From Halorussus halobius (GTDB lineage: Archaea; Halobacteriota; Halobacteria; Halobacteriales; Haladaptataceae): DNA of 64,000 nucleotides. A program made the translations under genes and the position numbers. The stretch covers positions 744,001-808,000 of the forward strand of contig NZ_SBIU01000003.1 in the NCBI RefSeq assembly GCF_004765805.1, in the 5' to 3' direction. This document shows positions 35,150 through 43,717 of this stretch, one piece after another. The notes below the pieces were generated by a model that saw nothing but the letters and a program-made list of their open reading frames with translations, was not told the DNA's origin and made no database searches. Each line of letters opens with the position of its first letter. Within the stretch, counting starts at the first letter, position 1.

Positions 35150-36252
35150 GCTCGGTCACCTCCGAGCGTCCCGGTCGCGTCGGCGCGCGCTCGTCCGCCG
35201 TCCGCGAGGGTGGCCGTCCCGGACGATGCCGACTCCCGGTCGCCACCGGTCGCGCCGTCGGCCCCCGCCGCGTCACCCCCGCCGTCACCGGCCAACTGAC
35301 CGAAGGTGACGGTCCGGCCGCCGACCGTGACCTCGACCGCCTCGGCGTCGGTCGGTCCCCGAACCAGCACGTCGACGTCCGCGCGCCGGGACTCGCCGAC
35401 CGTCCCCGGCCGGCTCCGGGCCAGCGCGGTCAGCAGTTCGGTCCGGTGGTCGGGGCCCGCGCCGGGGTCGACCCGGTCGCCGGGGACCGTCAGGCCGACC
35501 GCGAAGCCGGCGTCGAGCAGGTAGGCGGCCACGCTGGCCGCCGCCTCGGCCACCTCGTCCATCCGGCCGCCGTCGGCCTCCGCGAGCAGTTCGACGCGCC
35601 TGCGGTCCTCGCTGGCCGCGAACTCCATCACCACGAGGTCCTCGTCCGGGCGCTTGGCGCTGGACTTCCAGTGGACGTCCCGGAGCGGGTCGCCGCGCTC
35701 GTACTCGCGCAACCCCTCGAAGCGGTCCCGGCCGCCCGCGCCGAACTCGCGGTCGAGCGCCGCGAGTTCGCCCGCGTCGGTCAGCCGGTGGACGGTGGGA
35801 AACACCACGACGTCGGTGCTGGCCGGGTAGGCGTAGGTCGTCCGCCAGACGCCGAACACGTCCTCGGCGACCACCTCGACCGGGCCGACCGACCGGACGC
35901 CCCGGTCGTCGAGTCGGACGTCGAACGTCACCGTCCCGTCGGTCACCGTGGTCTCGACGGCGTCGGTCTCGACGGCGAGCCCGTCACCGGCCCGCAACTC
36001 GACGGTCGCGGCCAGCGGGGTCGCGGTCTCGAACGCCAACGACGCCGTCACCGTCTCTCCCGCGAAGCCGTACTCGGGCATCTCGGTTCGGAGGTCGGGC
36101 TGGTCGGCGCGCTCGACCCGAAACCACCCCGCTACCAGCACGACGACCGCGGAGGCGACCACGGCGTCGAGCGAGCGGGCGCTGAACCACGCGGCCATTC
36201 CGAACCCACCGACCGCGACCGCCGCGACCGTCCAGCCGCGTCGGGTCAGCAT
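35146..36252 (-). CDS. DUF58 family membrane protein
   Basis: A 368-residue protein with two N-terminal membrane helices (about residues 8-42). A beta-rich extracytoplasmic or cytoplasmic part follows, and the DUF58 signature is REYERGDPLRDVHWKSSAKRP. DUF58 proteins carry a degenerate von Willebrand A fold and are encoded with MoxR ATPases, which may remodel them. Its ATG is two bases from the moxR stop and its stop overlaps the next start. The last third is Asp/Gly/Ala-rich. Confidence 0.9.
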   Translation of the reverse strand: MLTRRGWTVAAVAVGGFGMAAWFSARSLDAVVASAVVVLVAGWFRVERADQPDLRTEMPEYGFAGETVTASLAFETATPLAATVELRAGDGLAVETDAVETTVTDGTVTFDVRLDDRGVRSVGPVEVVAEDVFGVWRTTYAYPASTDVVVFPTVHRLTDAGELAALDREFGAGGRDRFEGLREYERGDPLRDVHWKSSAKRPDEDLVVMEFAASEDRRRVELLAEADGGRMDEVAEAAASVAAYLLDAGFAVGLTVPGDRVDPGAGPDHRTELLTALARSRPGTVGESRRADVDVLVRGPTDAEAVEVTVGGRTVTFGQLAGDGGGDAAGADGATGGDRESASSGTATLADGGRARADATGTLGGDRA

Positions 36253-36253
36253 C

Positions 36254-37231
36254 TCACTTCACCGGGACCGCGTCGAGCGCTTCGGCGACGAGGTCCTCGC
36301 CGGACGCGCCGCCGGTCTCCGCGCCGGTCCGGACCCGGTGGGCTAGCACCGGTTGGGCCTCGGCCTTGACGTCGTCGGGGACGACGTACTCCCGGCCGTC
36401 GAGGACCGCGCGGGCCTGCGCGGCCCGGAGGAGCGCGATAGAGCCCCGGGGACTCACCCCGAGGTCGGCGTGGTCGCGGGTGTAGTTGGCCAGCCGGGTG
36501 ACGTACGCCCGGACCGGCTCCTCGGCGGTCACGCGGGCGACCGTCTCCCTGGCTCGGACGACCTCCTCGCCGGTCGTCACGGGGTCGAGGTCCTCGATGG
36601 GGTGGCGGCCCGAGAGCCGCCGGAGCACCTCGGCCTCCTCGTCGGGCGCGGGGTAGCCCAGCGAGAGCCGCTTGGTGAACCGGTCGACCTCGGCCACGGG
36701 GAGCTCGTAGGTCCGGTCGGCCTCCACGTCGTTCTGGGTGGCGACGACCGCGAACGGCTGGTCGAGTTCGTACGTCTCGCCGTCGACCGTGACCTGGGCC
36801 TCCTCCATGGCTTCGAGCAGGGCCGACTGGGTCTTGGGCGGCGCGCGATTTATCTCGTCGGCCAGCACCACGTTGCCGAACACCGGACCGGGGCGGAACT
36901 CGAACTCCCGGCTCTGCTCGTCGAAGACGTTCACGCCCGTCACGTCGGTCGGCAGGAGGTCGGGGGTGAACTGGACGCGGGAGAACTCGCAGTCGATAGA
37001 GCGGGCGAGCGACCGGGCGAGCATCGTCTTGCCGACGCCGGGCACGTCGTCGAGCAGGAGGTGACCGCGAGCGAGCACGGCCGTCACGATGTGTTCGGTC
37101 ACGTCGTGGTGGCCGACGATGACGCGCTCGACGTTCTCGACGACCCGGTCGGCGAGGTCGGCGGCCTCGGAGACCGGAAGCGGGTCGGGCGACGCGTCGG
37201 TTCGACGCTGGGTGGGGTTGGCGTCCGTCAT
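36254..37231 (-). CDS. moxR: MoxR family AAA+ ATPase
   Basis: A 325-residue AAA+ chaperone-like ATPase. Walker A is DDVPGVGKTMLARSLA, Walker B VVLADEINRAPPKTQSALLE, sensor 1 AVVATQND and a C-terminal sensor 2 region NLGVSPRGS-like (DLGVSPRGSIALL). MoxR proteins mature partner protein complexes; here the partner is likely the DUF58 protein encoded next. The ATG at 37231 was chosen; a GTG six codons upstream is also in frame. It heads the three-gene operon. Confidence 0.92.
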   Translation of the reverse strand: MTDANPTQRRTDASPDPLPVSEAADLADRVVENVERVIVGHHDVTEHIVTAVLARGHLLLDDVPGVGKTMLARSLARSIDCEFSRVQFTPDLLPTDVTGVNVFDEQSREFEFRPGPVFGNVVLADEINRAPPKTQSALLEAMEEAQVTVDGETYELDQPFAVVATQNDVEADRTYELPVAEVDRFTKRLSLGYPAPDEEAEVLRRLSGRHPIEDLDPVTTGEEVVRARETVARVTAEEPVRAYVTRLANYTRDHADLGVSPRGSIALLRAAQARAVLDGREYVVPDDVKAEAQPVLAHRVRTGAETGGASGEDLVAEALDAVPVK

Positions 37232-37551
37232 GGGTGGCGTCGTCCGCACGCGGCGGGCGAGAAGGTCGGGGCGGGTCCCGCAGAGGCGTGCGTTCGCTGC
37301 CCCTACCTTTCGTCCCCACCTTTGAAACTTTTGTCCCGGCAGGAAGACGCTTGGAAACAGGTTGCGGTTCGTTACAGGATTGAAAAATAGATATACTAAT
37401 CGAAATATACCACATTATTACACTGCGTGACGCCGACGGGGCAGGCGAAACAGTCTCCAAGTCCGATGGGACGATAACTCCCTAAAGTTTGGCACAACTA
37501 GAAAGAACTACGTTCAAGAAAGCGGACTAACAGTATGGAAACTGGTTCTAA
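37232..37551. other. 320-bp AT-richer intergenic region
   Basis: No gene was found here. GC drops sharply around 37370-37550, with runs such as AAAAATAGATATACTAATCG. It should hold the promoters of the divergent moxR operon and of the gene starting at 37552. The only short frame on the plus strand is six codons (ATG at 37535) ending in the next start (ATGA), too short to call a gene. Confidence 0.5.
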
Positions 37552-38058
37552 ATGACTCTTTCAGAATTCATTTCTGATATTTTATACGGTATAGCAGGTT
37601 GGCTGTTAGTTGCTATGGGTTTTTTGTCCATCTTCGGTGTCTTCCTCCACGCGTTCAACGGAAGCGCAGAGGCGATACCTATCGCTTCTCTGACTGTTCT
37701 TTCGGTACTCTTTCTGATTTCCGGCATGCTGGTGAATCCGGGGTTTCGGAGACGAATCGCACGGCGACGGAGGCTCACTCGATTCGGCAGAGTATCAAGG
37801 GTTGACCAACGCGTCGTTCACTCGTCTGAAAACCACGAGCAATCATGCATAAGCTGTGGTAGTCAGGTGGAACACGGCATCAAACGACGGTATCGCGAAG
37901 AGTACGTCGTCGCCGGGATTCCGATCTTCACCGCGTCCGAAGGTCGTAACTTCTACTGTCCCAACTGCGCGATGCAAGAGATGAACACGCCTAAAGACGA
38001 GGGGTCAGCCGGTGACGGGCAGCGTAATCCGGAACGCCACCGAGAAACATCCCGATAA
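37552..38058 (+). CDS. Membrane protein with C-terminal zinc ribbon, lower GC
   Basis: A 168-residue protein with two membrane helices (about residues 12-33 and 41-62), a basic stretch (RRRIARRRRLTR) and a zinc-ribbon-like part with CISCGS and, about 35 residues on, FYCPNC. Codons are clearly less G/C-rich than in the neighbours (for example TTT, ATT and TTA occur in the first 30 codons), which suggests recent acquisition. Family not recognised with confidence. It opens the accessory pocket that ends with hicB. Confidence 0.72.
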   Translation: MTLSEFISDILYGIAGWLLVAMGFLSIFGVFLHAFNGSAEAIPIASLTVLSVLFLISGMLVNPGFRRRIARRRRLTRFGRVSRVDQRVVHSSENHEQSCISCGSQVEHGIKRRYREEYVVAGIPIFTASEGRNFYCPNCAMQEMNTPKDEGSAGDGQRNPERHRETSR

Positions 38059-38442
38059 GCAATCCCGTCCGATTCAGTCCGGTCGTTCACGTCTTTTTAT
38101 CCCCCTGTGTATGATTTCATCTCCTGTTATTCCGCGTGGATTTCGGTGGTTGAGCGCTCCGACCCAACACGAGTTCCGACAGTTCCGGACGTCAACACCA
38201 GCACACGGTAGCGCGGCGCACGTGAACGACGCGCAAGGACCGGGGAGCACAGGCTGGACCGGTGCTTACAGGGCGCAAATCGCCCCACTAATCTGTGAAC
38301 GATGTTCCCAGACGACGCAGGCGGCTGGGAAGACGTGAGGTTCGCGGTTGCTGTGCGGGGCGGTGGCGGTGCTCTACGGTGGTCCTCTACACCTTGGTAG
38401 AAGCTAGCGCCCTCGATACTCCCCTCCAGCTCTCCCGGCGCA
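38059..38442. other. 384-bp gap without a recognised gene
   Basis: Both strands are open in places but encode only Arg/Ser/Pro-rich translations without family features. A 7-bp hairpin TTCCCAG/CTGGGAA (about 38305-38332) and several short inverted repeats around 38360-38410 are present. I do not recognise RNase P RNA, 7S RNA or a tRNA in it. Confidence 0.4.
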
Positions 38443-38688
38443 TCACCACGCCTTGCAGTCCGGGCAGACCAGTTCGCCCTCGCGCTGGCCGTCGCGCCGC
38501 CAGCGGCGCTCGGCCGACCTACCGCAGTCGGCACACTCGCCGCCCGCCGGCGTCCACTCGAAGGTCGAGCGCGCCGGAGCGACTGCGGACGACTCGGCGA
38601 CCTCCGCCGAGTCGTCCGCATCCGATTCGGCGTCCCCGTCGCTCTCGTCGGGCGAATCGAACGCGTCGAGCGTCGCGTCGTCGGTCAC
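38443..38688 (-). CDS. Small acidic zinc-ribbon protein (DUF7573-like)
   Basis: An 81-residue protein starting at GTG (TDDATLDAFDSPDES). An Asp/Glu/Ser-rich N-terminal half precedes FEWTPAGGECADCGRSAERR and a final LVCPDCKAW: two CxxC pairs for one zinc. It resembles what I recall as DUF7573, common in haloarchaea and of unknown function. Longer frames upstream on this strand lack the acidic composition, so the GTG at 38688 was chosen. Confidence 0.7.
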   Translation of the reverse strand: MTDDATLDAFDSPDESDGDAESDADDSAEVAESSAVAPARSTFEWTPAGGECADCGRSAERRWRRDGQREGELVCPDCKAW

Positions 38689-38801
38689 GCGCAGGGCTAC
38701 ACAGTCCCCCGTCGTAAGCGTAGCGGAGGAGACGCGAGTGTGTCGAAGTCGAGGCGGTCCGAGTGTCGTGGTCACACTGCGACGGCACGCTCGACCGTGG
38801 C

Positions 38802-39056
38802 CTACCGATTCCGCTCGATCCAGTCCACGAATCGCTGGAAATCGTTCATACCGGCTTTTTCGCCGATACTTCGGAGGGTTCCTTCGTTCAGTTCGTCGTG
38901 AAGCGGGACGGGTACCGTTCGAGCGTCCGCATCGTGGTCCGCTGGTGGCTCCCACCGGAGAATCGCGTGGTCGCCGTTCGTTCGGTCCCACTCGTAGATA
39001 CCACAGTTCACCACGACTTTGACGACTTCTCGACCGGAGAACGTTCCACGTGCCAT
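38802..39056 (-). CDS. hicA: HicA-type toxin
   Basis: An 84-residue HicA mRNA interferase-like protein of dsRNA-binding fold. The opening TFSGREVVKVVVNCGIYEWDR and the catalytic-histidine region RTNGDHAILRWEPP fit the family, with VPVPLHDELNEGTLRSIGEK after it. It would cleave mRNA when free of antitoxin. Located 24 bp downstream of hicB on the same strand, so antitoxin is made first. Confidence 0.86.
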   Translation of the reverse strand: MARGTFSGREVVKVVVNCGIYEWDRTNGDHAILRWEPPADHDADARTVPVPLHDELNEGTLRSIGEKAGMNDFQRFVDWIERNR

Positions 39057-39080
39057 CGATTCCGAATCGAAGAAACGGTG

Positions 39081-39329
39081 CTATTCGAACATCTCCGAGT
39101 CGTCGAGCGACCCGGACTCGTTGTTCGCCGGGTCGATGCCCAACTCACGAAGGTCGTCTTCGGAGGGTTTCTCACCCTCTCCACGGTACCCGGCGAGCGC
39201 TTCGTCGAGGTTCGCCAGTGCCTCCTCGCGAGTTCGGCCCTGTGAGGTGACGCCCGTTTCGGTGTCTCTCGCTACCCACCAATCGTCCCTGTCCGAAAGC
39301 GTGATCGTCGGCTCGATGCCGGTACTCAT
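39081..39329 (-). CDS. hicB: HicB-type antitoxin
   Basis: An 82-residue HicB antitoxin with the partial RNase H-like fold: ITLSDRDDWWVARDTETGVT then QGRTREEALANLDEALAGY. It neutralises HicA. It lacks a clear C-terminal DNA-binding domain; the tail is acidic (LGIDPANNESGSLDDSEMFE), so autoregulation may differ from HicB proteins with HTH or RHH domains. T-rich promoter-like bases lie at 39345-39363. Confidence 0.86.
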   Translation of the reverse strand: MSTGIEPTITLSDRDDWWVARDTETGVTSQGRTREEALANLDEALAGYRGEGEKPSEDDLRELGIDPANNESGSLDDSEMFE

Positions 39330-39471
39330 CACTCCCTTCTTGGAGTTAATCGGTGAAAAACCTACCTGCGACCGTGATGGGTTTGGGCTGTGGTCGGAAG
39401 TTCGATTGCCGGAATCCATCTCGCTCCCCGCAGACGAATCGTACAAGTACCCCCGCGCCCCACGGACCCAC

Positions 39472-39678
39472 ATGGTGAACCTCATCCAGGACGTCCTCGA
39501 CATGGCCGGATACATCGGCGACGCCGCCACCGCGTTCCCGACCTCGGCGCTCCTCGTGGCGGTCGGCGCAGTACTGATCGCCGGCGCGTCGCTCGCGCTG
39601 GCGTACTTCGCGGCGGGCGCGGTCGTGGACTCGCTCCTCCCCGAATCTATCGGTCGGCCGCCCCAGCAACGAGGCTGA
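39472..39678 (+). CDS. Small single-helix membrane protein
   Basis: A 68-residue protein starting MVNLIQDVLDMAGYIGDAAT with one long hydrophobic segment (about residues 22-52). Its last 32 bp overlap the end of the convergent F420 oxidoreductase gene. The frame extends upstream through the hicB region, so the ATG was chosen by hydrophobic profile. Function unknown. Confidence 0.65.
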   Translation: MVNLIQDVLDMAGYIGDAATAFPTSALLVAVGAVLIAGASLALAYFAAGAVVDSLLPESIGRPPQQRG

Positions 39679-40651
39679 CCGCCGCCGTCGGGTCCGGGCC
39701 GAGCGGCGACCCCGCGACGAAGCTGTCGGCGTACGACAGCACCGCGTCGATTCGCTCGCTCGCTTCCTCGGGCGTCCCGGCGATGCAGAAGGCGTCTATC
39801 ATCGCGGGCGTGACCGCCTCGAACGCCGACGAGAACTCGCCGGCTTCGATGGCCTCGCCGATGGTTTTTGCGCGCTCGCGGTCGATGCCGTGCCGGTCGA
39901 GCACCGGCGGGGCCGCGCCGGCCGCGATGAACGCGACCGGCGGGCGGGCGGCCTCGCGGGCGGCCTCGCCGTCCTCGGCCACGCTGACGCTGGCGTAGGC
40001 CGCGAAGTCGAACGCCTCTCGGTCGCCGTACTCGGCGGGGCGCTCGGCGACGCCCTCGCCCACGCGCCCGTCGGCCCACGCGAAGTCGTCCGGATGGGCG
40101 GCGTTGACCAGCACGCCGTCGGCGTGCTTGGCGGCCATCCGTATCATGTGTGGCCCCTGCGCGCCGACGTAGACCGGGAGTCTGCCGACCGCGTCCGGGC
40201 GGTCGGGAATCGCGTCCGGGTAGTTGAGCCCGGCGTCGGTCGCCCGGAAGGTCCCGTCGTGGTCGACGCGGTCGCCGGCCCAGAGCCGGCGGGCGACCCG
40301 CATCGTCTCCAGCACGCGCCGGAGCGGCCGGTCGCGCTCGACGCCCAGATTCCGGAGCGTCGAGCGGTCGCCCGCGCCGAGCCCGCAGACCGCCCGGCCG
40401 CCGCTGGCCTCGGCGAGCGTGGCGACCCGCGAGGCCAGCGAGACGGGGTGGGTCTCGTAGGGGTTGGCGACGCCCGGTCCGAGCAGGAGGTCGTCGGTCG
40501 CAGCCGCGACCCGGTCGAGGACGACGAACGGGTCGCGGTTGTTGTAGTGACAGCTCGCGAACAGCGCGTCGAAGCCCGCGTCCTCGGCCGCGCGGCCGAG
40601 GTCCACGAGTTCCGACACCGGGTGTTCGGGCGTGAGTTCAATCCCGAGCAA
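39647..40651 (-). CDS. F420-dependent LLM-class oxidoreductase (Mer-like)
   Basis: A 334-residue TIM-barrel flavin/F420 oxidoreductase resembling 5,10-methylenetetrahydromethanopterin reductase. Conserved stretches include FASCHYNNRDPF, LLGPGVANPYETHPV and LPVYVGAQGPHMIRMAA. In non-methanogenic haloarchaea such proteins probably act in folate-type one-carbon metabolism or other F420 redox steps. The start is TTG at 40651, which matches how I recall relatives starting (GIELTPEHPVSEL) and overlaps cofE by 14 bp. Encoded downstream of cofE, so enzyme and cofactor synthesis are coupled. Confidence 0.88.
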   Translation of the reverse strand: MLGIELTPEHPVSELVDLGRAAEDAGFDALFASCHYNNRDPFVVLDRVAAATDDLLLGPGVANPYETHPVSLASRVATLAEASGGRAVCGLGAGDRSTLRNLGVERDRPLRRVLETMRVARRLWAGDRVDHDGTFRATDAGLNYPDAIPDRPDAVGRLPVYVGAQGPHMIRMAAKHADGVLVNAAHPDDFAWADGRVGEGVAERPAEYGDREAFDFAAYASVSVAEDGEAAREAARPPVAFIAAGAAPPVLDRHGIDRERAKTIGEAIEAGEFSSAFEAVTPAMIDAFCIAGTPEEASERIDAVLSYADSFVAGSPLGPDPTAAVSLVAGAADR

Positions 40652-41405
40652 ACTCCCACCCCCGGAGCGCCTGCCGAACGAAGTCGCCCTCGACCTCCCG
40701 ATAGAGGTGTTCGCTCCCGTCGTGGTCGCCGAACGCCCAGTCGCGGACGACCGCGACCGGCAGGCCGTCGTCGCCCTCGCCGGTCACGAGGTTGGCCGCC
40801 GCCGCGAGCTCGTCGACCACCGCCTCGACCGTGACTTCGAGTTCGTGGCCGTCGCGGTCGCGTTCCCCGCGCCAGTCCCTGCTGGCCGGGATGCCGGCCC
40901 ACCCGAGCGCGACCCCGCGCTGGCCGTGCCGGAACGGTCGCCCGGAGGTATCGGTCACGATTACCGCGGGGTCGGCCGCGAGGTTCCGGCGAATCCGGGC
41001 CGCGCTCTCGTGAGGTCGCTCGGGCAACAGCAACAGGTCGGCGTCGCCGTCCCCGACGTTCGACCGGTCGATGCCGGCGTTGACCCCGACGTGGCCGAAC
41101 TTGGTCGCGGTGAGCAAGAAGGGGGCCTCCACGATAATCTCGGTGCTCTCCTCCAGCACGGCCTGCGCGAACCGGGGGTCTTTGTCCTCGTCGGCTATCT
41201 CGGCGAGCCTGGCGGCGAGTTCGCGCGCCCTCGGACTCGCCGGGAAGTCCTCGAGGTCGGCGCGCCGGTCCTCGGCCTTCGAGACCACCGTGCTGGCGAC
41301 CGCTACCACGTCGTCGTCCCGGAGGTCGGTCCGGTCGTCTATCAGCGCCGCGAGGTCGTCGCCGGGCCGGACCTCGGGGAGGCCCGGCACCGCGAACACG
41401 TCCAT
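40638..41405 (-). CDS. cofE: Coenzyme F420-0:L-glutamate ligase
   Basis: Adds gamma-linked glutamates to F420-0 using GTP. The 255-residue protein has the CofE features VVAVASTVVSKAEDR, TATKFGHVGVNAGIDRSN and VIVTDTSGRPFRHGQRGVALG. It stands directly upstream of, and overlapping with, the F420-dependent oxidoreductase. No other cof genes are in the window. Confidence 0.94.
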   Translation of the reverse strand: MDVFAVPGLPEVRPGDDLAALIDDRTDLRDDDVVAVASTVVSKAEDRRADLEDFPASPRARELAARLAEIADEDKDPRFAQAVLEESTEIIVEAPFLLTATKFGHVGVNAGIDRSNVGDGDADLLLLPERPHESAARIRRNLAADPAVIVTDTSGRPFRHGQRGVALGWAGIPASRDWRGERDRDGHELEVTVEAVVDELAAAANLVTGEGDDGLPVAVVRDWAFGDHDGSEHLYREVEGDFVRQALRGWEFARD

Positions 41406-41514
41406 GGCTCAGGATTGGCGCGTCCCGGGTAAAAACCCGTCCGAAACGGGCAAGCGCGACCGCGCCCGGGCGGGCCGGGCCGGGAACGCCCCGAGACCTC
41501 GCGCGGTCCGGACC

Positions 41515-41958
41515 TCACTCGTCGTTCTCGCCCTCGCTCGCGCGGACCGTCAGCACCGGCACGTCCGACAGGCGGACCACCTTCTCGGCCACGCTGCCCA
41601 GCAGGTATCGCTGGAGGCCAGTTCGGCCGTGGGTGCCCATCACCACGACGTCGACGCCGTGGTCCTCGACGTACGACAGGATGGCCCGGTGGGCCACGCC
41701 GTCGAGTACCTCGGTCCGCACGTCGTCGAGGCCCGCGTCGGCGGCCCGGTCGGCGAGGTCGGCGGTCAGTTCCGCCCCGCGCTCGCGGAGGTCCTCGAGC
41801 ACGGTCACCGGCCGGAACTCGCCGGCCTCCGACGAGACGTCGACGACGTGGAGCACGAGGAGCCGCGCGTCGTAGGTCTCCGCGAGGTCGAGCGCGCGCT
41901 CGAACGCCCGTTCGGCTCCGGCGCTGCCGTCGGTCGGGACGAGGACGTCGTCGTACAT
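41515..41958 (-). CDS. Universal stress protein, UspA family
   Basis: A 147-residue single UspA domain: opening MYDDVLVPTDGSAGAERA and the ATP-binding motif VVMGTHGRTGLQRYLLGSVAEKVVR (the G-2x-G-9x-GS pattern). It probably binds ATP and acts in stress adaptation; partners unknown. It is about 110 bp upstream of cofE on the same strand, probably a separate unit. Confidence 0.92.
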   Translation of the reverse strand: MYDDVLVPTDGSAGAERAFERALDLAETYDARLLVLHVVDVSSEAGEFRPVTVLEDLRERGAELTADLADRAADAGLDDVRTEVLDGVAHRAILSYVEDHGVDVVVMGTHGRTGLQRYLLGSVAEKVVRLSDVPVLTVRASEGENDE

Positions 41959-42058
41959 ACCCCGTCGTTCGAGGCCCGCGGTAGAAAGCACTGGGGGTGA
42001 TTCCCGGCGGTCGGGACCCGCCAGTACGCCTTTGGCCGGACCTGTGGTAGCACGGACC

Positions 42059-42454
42059 ATGCAGTACGACGAGTTCACGGGCCAGATACAGAGCCGGCTC
42101 GAACTGTCCGACACCGGCCGGGCGGTCCGGGCGACCCGCGCGGTCCTCGAAACGCTGGGCGAGCGACTCCAGGCGGGCGAGGCCACCGACCTCGCCGGCC
42201 CGCTTCCGATGGAGATAGACTACTACCTCGAGTCGGCCGACCACGGCCAGCGGTTCGACTACGACGAGTTCGTCGACCGGGTCGCCGACCGCGCGACCGT
42301 CGACGCCTCGGACGCCAACTACCACGCGCAGGTCGTGGTCGGGCTGGTGAGCGAACTCGTCGCGCGGAGCGAAATCGAGCAGGTCCGGGCCCAGCTTCCC
42401 GACGACTTCGACCCGCTGTTCAAGCTGATGGATGCCGAGGAAATCGAGGAGTAG
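42059..42454 (+). CDS. DUF2267 family protein
   Basis: A 131-residue protein of the DUF2267 family: MQYDEFTGQIQSRLEL, then RAVRATRAVLETLGERLQAGEA, LPMEIDYYLES and a C-terminal LPDDFDPLFKLM. It is helical and cytosolic; function unknown, often encoded near stress genes. The ATG at 42059 lies about 100 bp from the divergent UspA gene. Confidence 0.85.
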   Translation: MQYDEFTGQIQSRLELSDTGRAVRATRAVLETLGERLQAGEATDLAGPLPMEIDYYLESADHGQRFDYDEFVDRVADRATVDASDANYHAQVVVGLVSELVARSEIEQVRAQLPDDFDPLFKLMDAEEIEE

Positions 42455-42558
42455 GCGGACCGGGCGAGCACGGGCCCGCGCCGGCCTCCGGTCGGTAGTG
42501 GTCGCCGACGTCCGGCGCAGGTGGTCGGTCTCGGCGCGGGGAAGAGACGTTCCGGCGC

Positions 42559-43617
42559 TCAGAGCGTCATCGTCATCTCGGGCATCCGGACGAACGCGGT
42601 CTCGTAGCCCTCGTGGCGGGAAATCTGGGGCGGCGCGTCGACCGTCAGCGTCAGCGAGTCGCCCGATTCGAGCGAGTCGACGCCCGCGCCGTAGTGGTAG
42701 CCGAGGTCGGGGTCGACTGCGGGGTCAAGGGCGTCGTCGAACACCGTCGAGCCGTCCCGGCGGAGCGTGGCCGACAGCGACATGAACGGCAGGGGATAGC
42801 GGTTGTACGGCGTCCGGGGCGACACCGCGAGGTAGGTCCGGTCGTCGCCGACGAAGTGGGGGTTCTCGTCGGGCCGGAACACCGCGAAGTCGGCGTCGCC
42901 GCTCGCGCTCGTGGCGAGCATGCCCGGCAAGTCGCCGAGTTTGGGGACCTGGGCCAGCGGCGCGTCCATGCCCATCGGGTCGAGCGCGCCCGCGTCGCCC
43001 TTCCTGTCGGGGAGTTGCTCGTAGGGTAGCTCGGAGAGCTCGTCGCGGCTGTGCTCGAACTCCACGTCGACGGTCGTCCCCTCCTCGAACGCGCCCCGCA
43101 GGTCGCCCATCCGGCGGGTCTGCATCGCGCCGACCGAGAGCTCGGCGGTGTAGGTGCCGTCGCCGTCGAACGCCACGTTGTCGCCGAAGTGATACCCCAT
43201 GTTCTGCGAGAGCATGGTCCACAGCGACCGCGAGTCGGTCTCCTCGCCGTCCGCGTAGAAGGTTCCGGAGACGTTGGCGGTCGGCAGCACGGTCCCGGTC
43301 TCGTCGTCCCAGATGGTCGCCATGACGTGGGCGGTCACGTCGTCGCCGACCTGGTTGAGGTCGAGGTCCGTCCCCGTGATGGTCCAGAAGGCGTGGGGGA
43401 TGCTGTACATCAGGCCCGCCCGGTACCGCCCACTCTTACCCATGCCGAGCATCGCCATCCCCTCCTCGTGGGTTGGGTAGTACACCTGCTCCTCGCGGTC
43501 CTCGACCGTCGTGAACTGCCTCGACAGCGCGGACTGGGTCTCGAACAGGCCCATACAGCCGGCCAGCCCCGCCATCCCGAGGCCCGCTCCCGCGCGCAGG
43601 AAGTCGCGTCGCTCCAT
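42559..43617 (-). CDS. Tat-exported lipoprotein, DUF7350/iron-transport P19-like
   Basis: A 352-residue lipoprotein with Tat motif RRDFLRAGAGLG and lipobox GLAGCM. The N-terminal half (about residues 45-190) has the layout of P19/Tp34-type periplasmic iron-associated proteins: GKSGRYRAGLMYSIPHAFW and, after a His/Met-containing stretch, NMGYHFGDNV. The C-terminal half repeats a beta-rich domain. I recall it as DUF7350, but that label is tentative. Metal binding is plausible from Met/His residues but not shown. Confidence 0.72.
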   Translation of the reverse strand: MERRDFLRAGAGLGMAGLAGCMGLFETQSALSRQFTTVEDREEQVYYPTHEEGMAMLGMGKSGRYRAGLMYSIPHAFWTITGTDLDLNQVGDDVTAHVMATIWDDETGTVLPTANVSGTFYADGEETDSRSLWTMLSQNMGYHFGDNVAFDGDGTYTAELSVGAMQTRRMGDLRGAFEEGTTVDVEFEHSRDELSELPYEQLPDRKGDAGALDPMGMDAPLAQVPKLGDLPGMLATSASGDADFAVFRPDENPHFVGDDRTYLAVSPRTPYNRYPLPFMSLSATLRRDGSTVFDDALDPAVDPDLGYHYGAGVDSLESGDSLTLTVDAPPQISRHEGYETAFVRMPEMTMTL

Positions 43618-43717
43618 CGTTCGAGCGTAGTGGCCTCGGGGAGATACGGGTTCTGGTACGGGCGTCGAAAAGCGGGCGTCGCGACCGGACGCGCTACCGG
43701 AACGACGGTGGCGCTCG

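Noticed and set aside
32768-35299. An 843-codon open plus-strand frame
   Set aside because: Antisense to the transglutaminase gene with a complete Cys-His-Asp triad; the shadow lacks any motif.
38161-38440. RNase P RNA or SRP 7S RNA
   Set aside because: I looked for the conserved cores on both strands and did not find them; the local hairpins alone are not enough.
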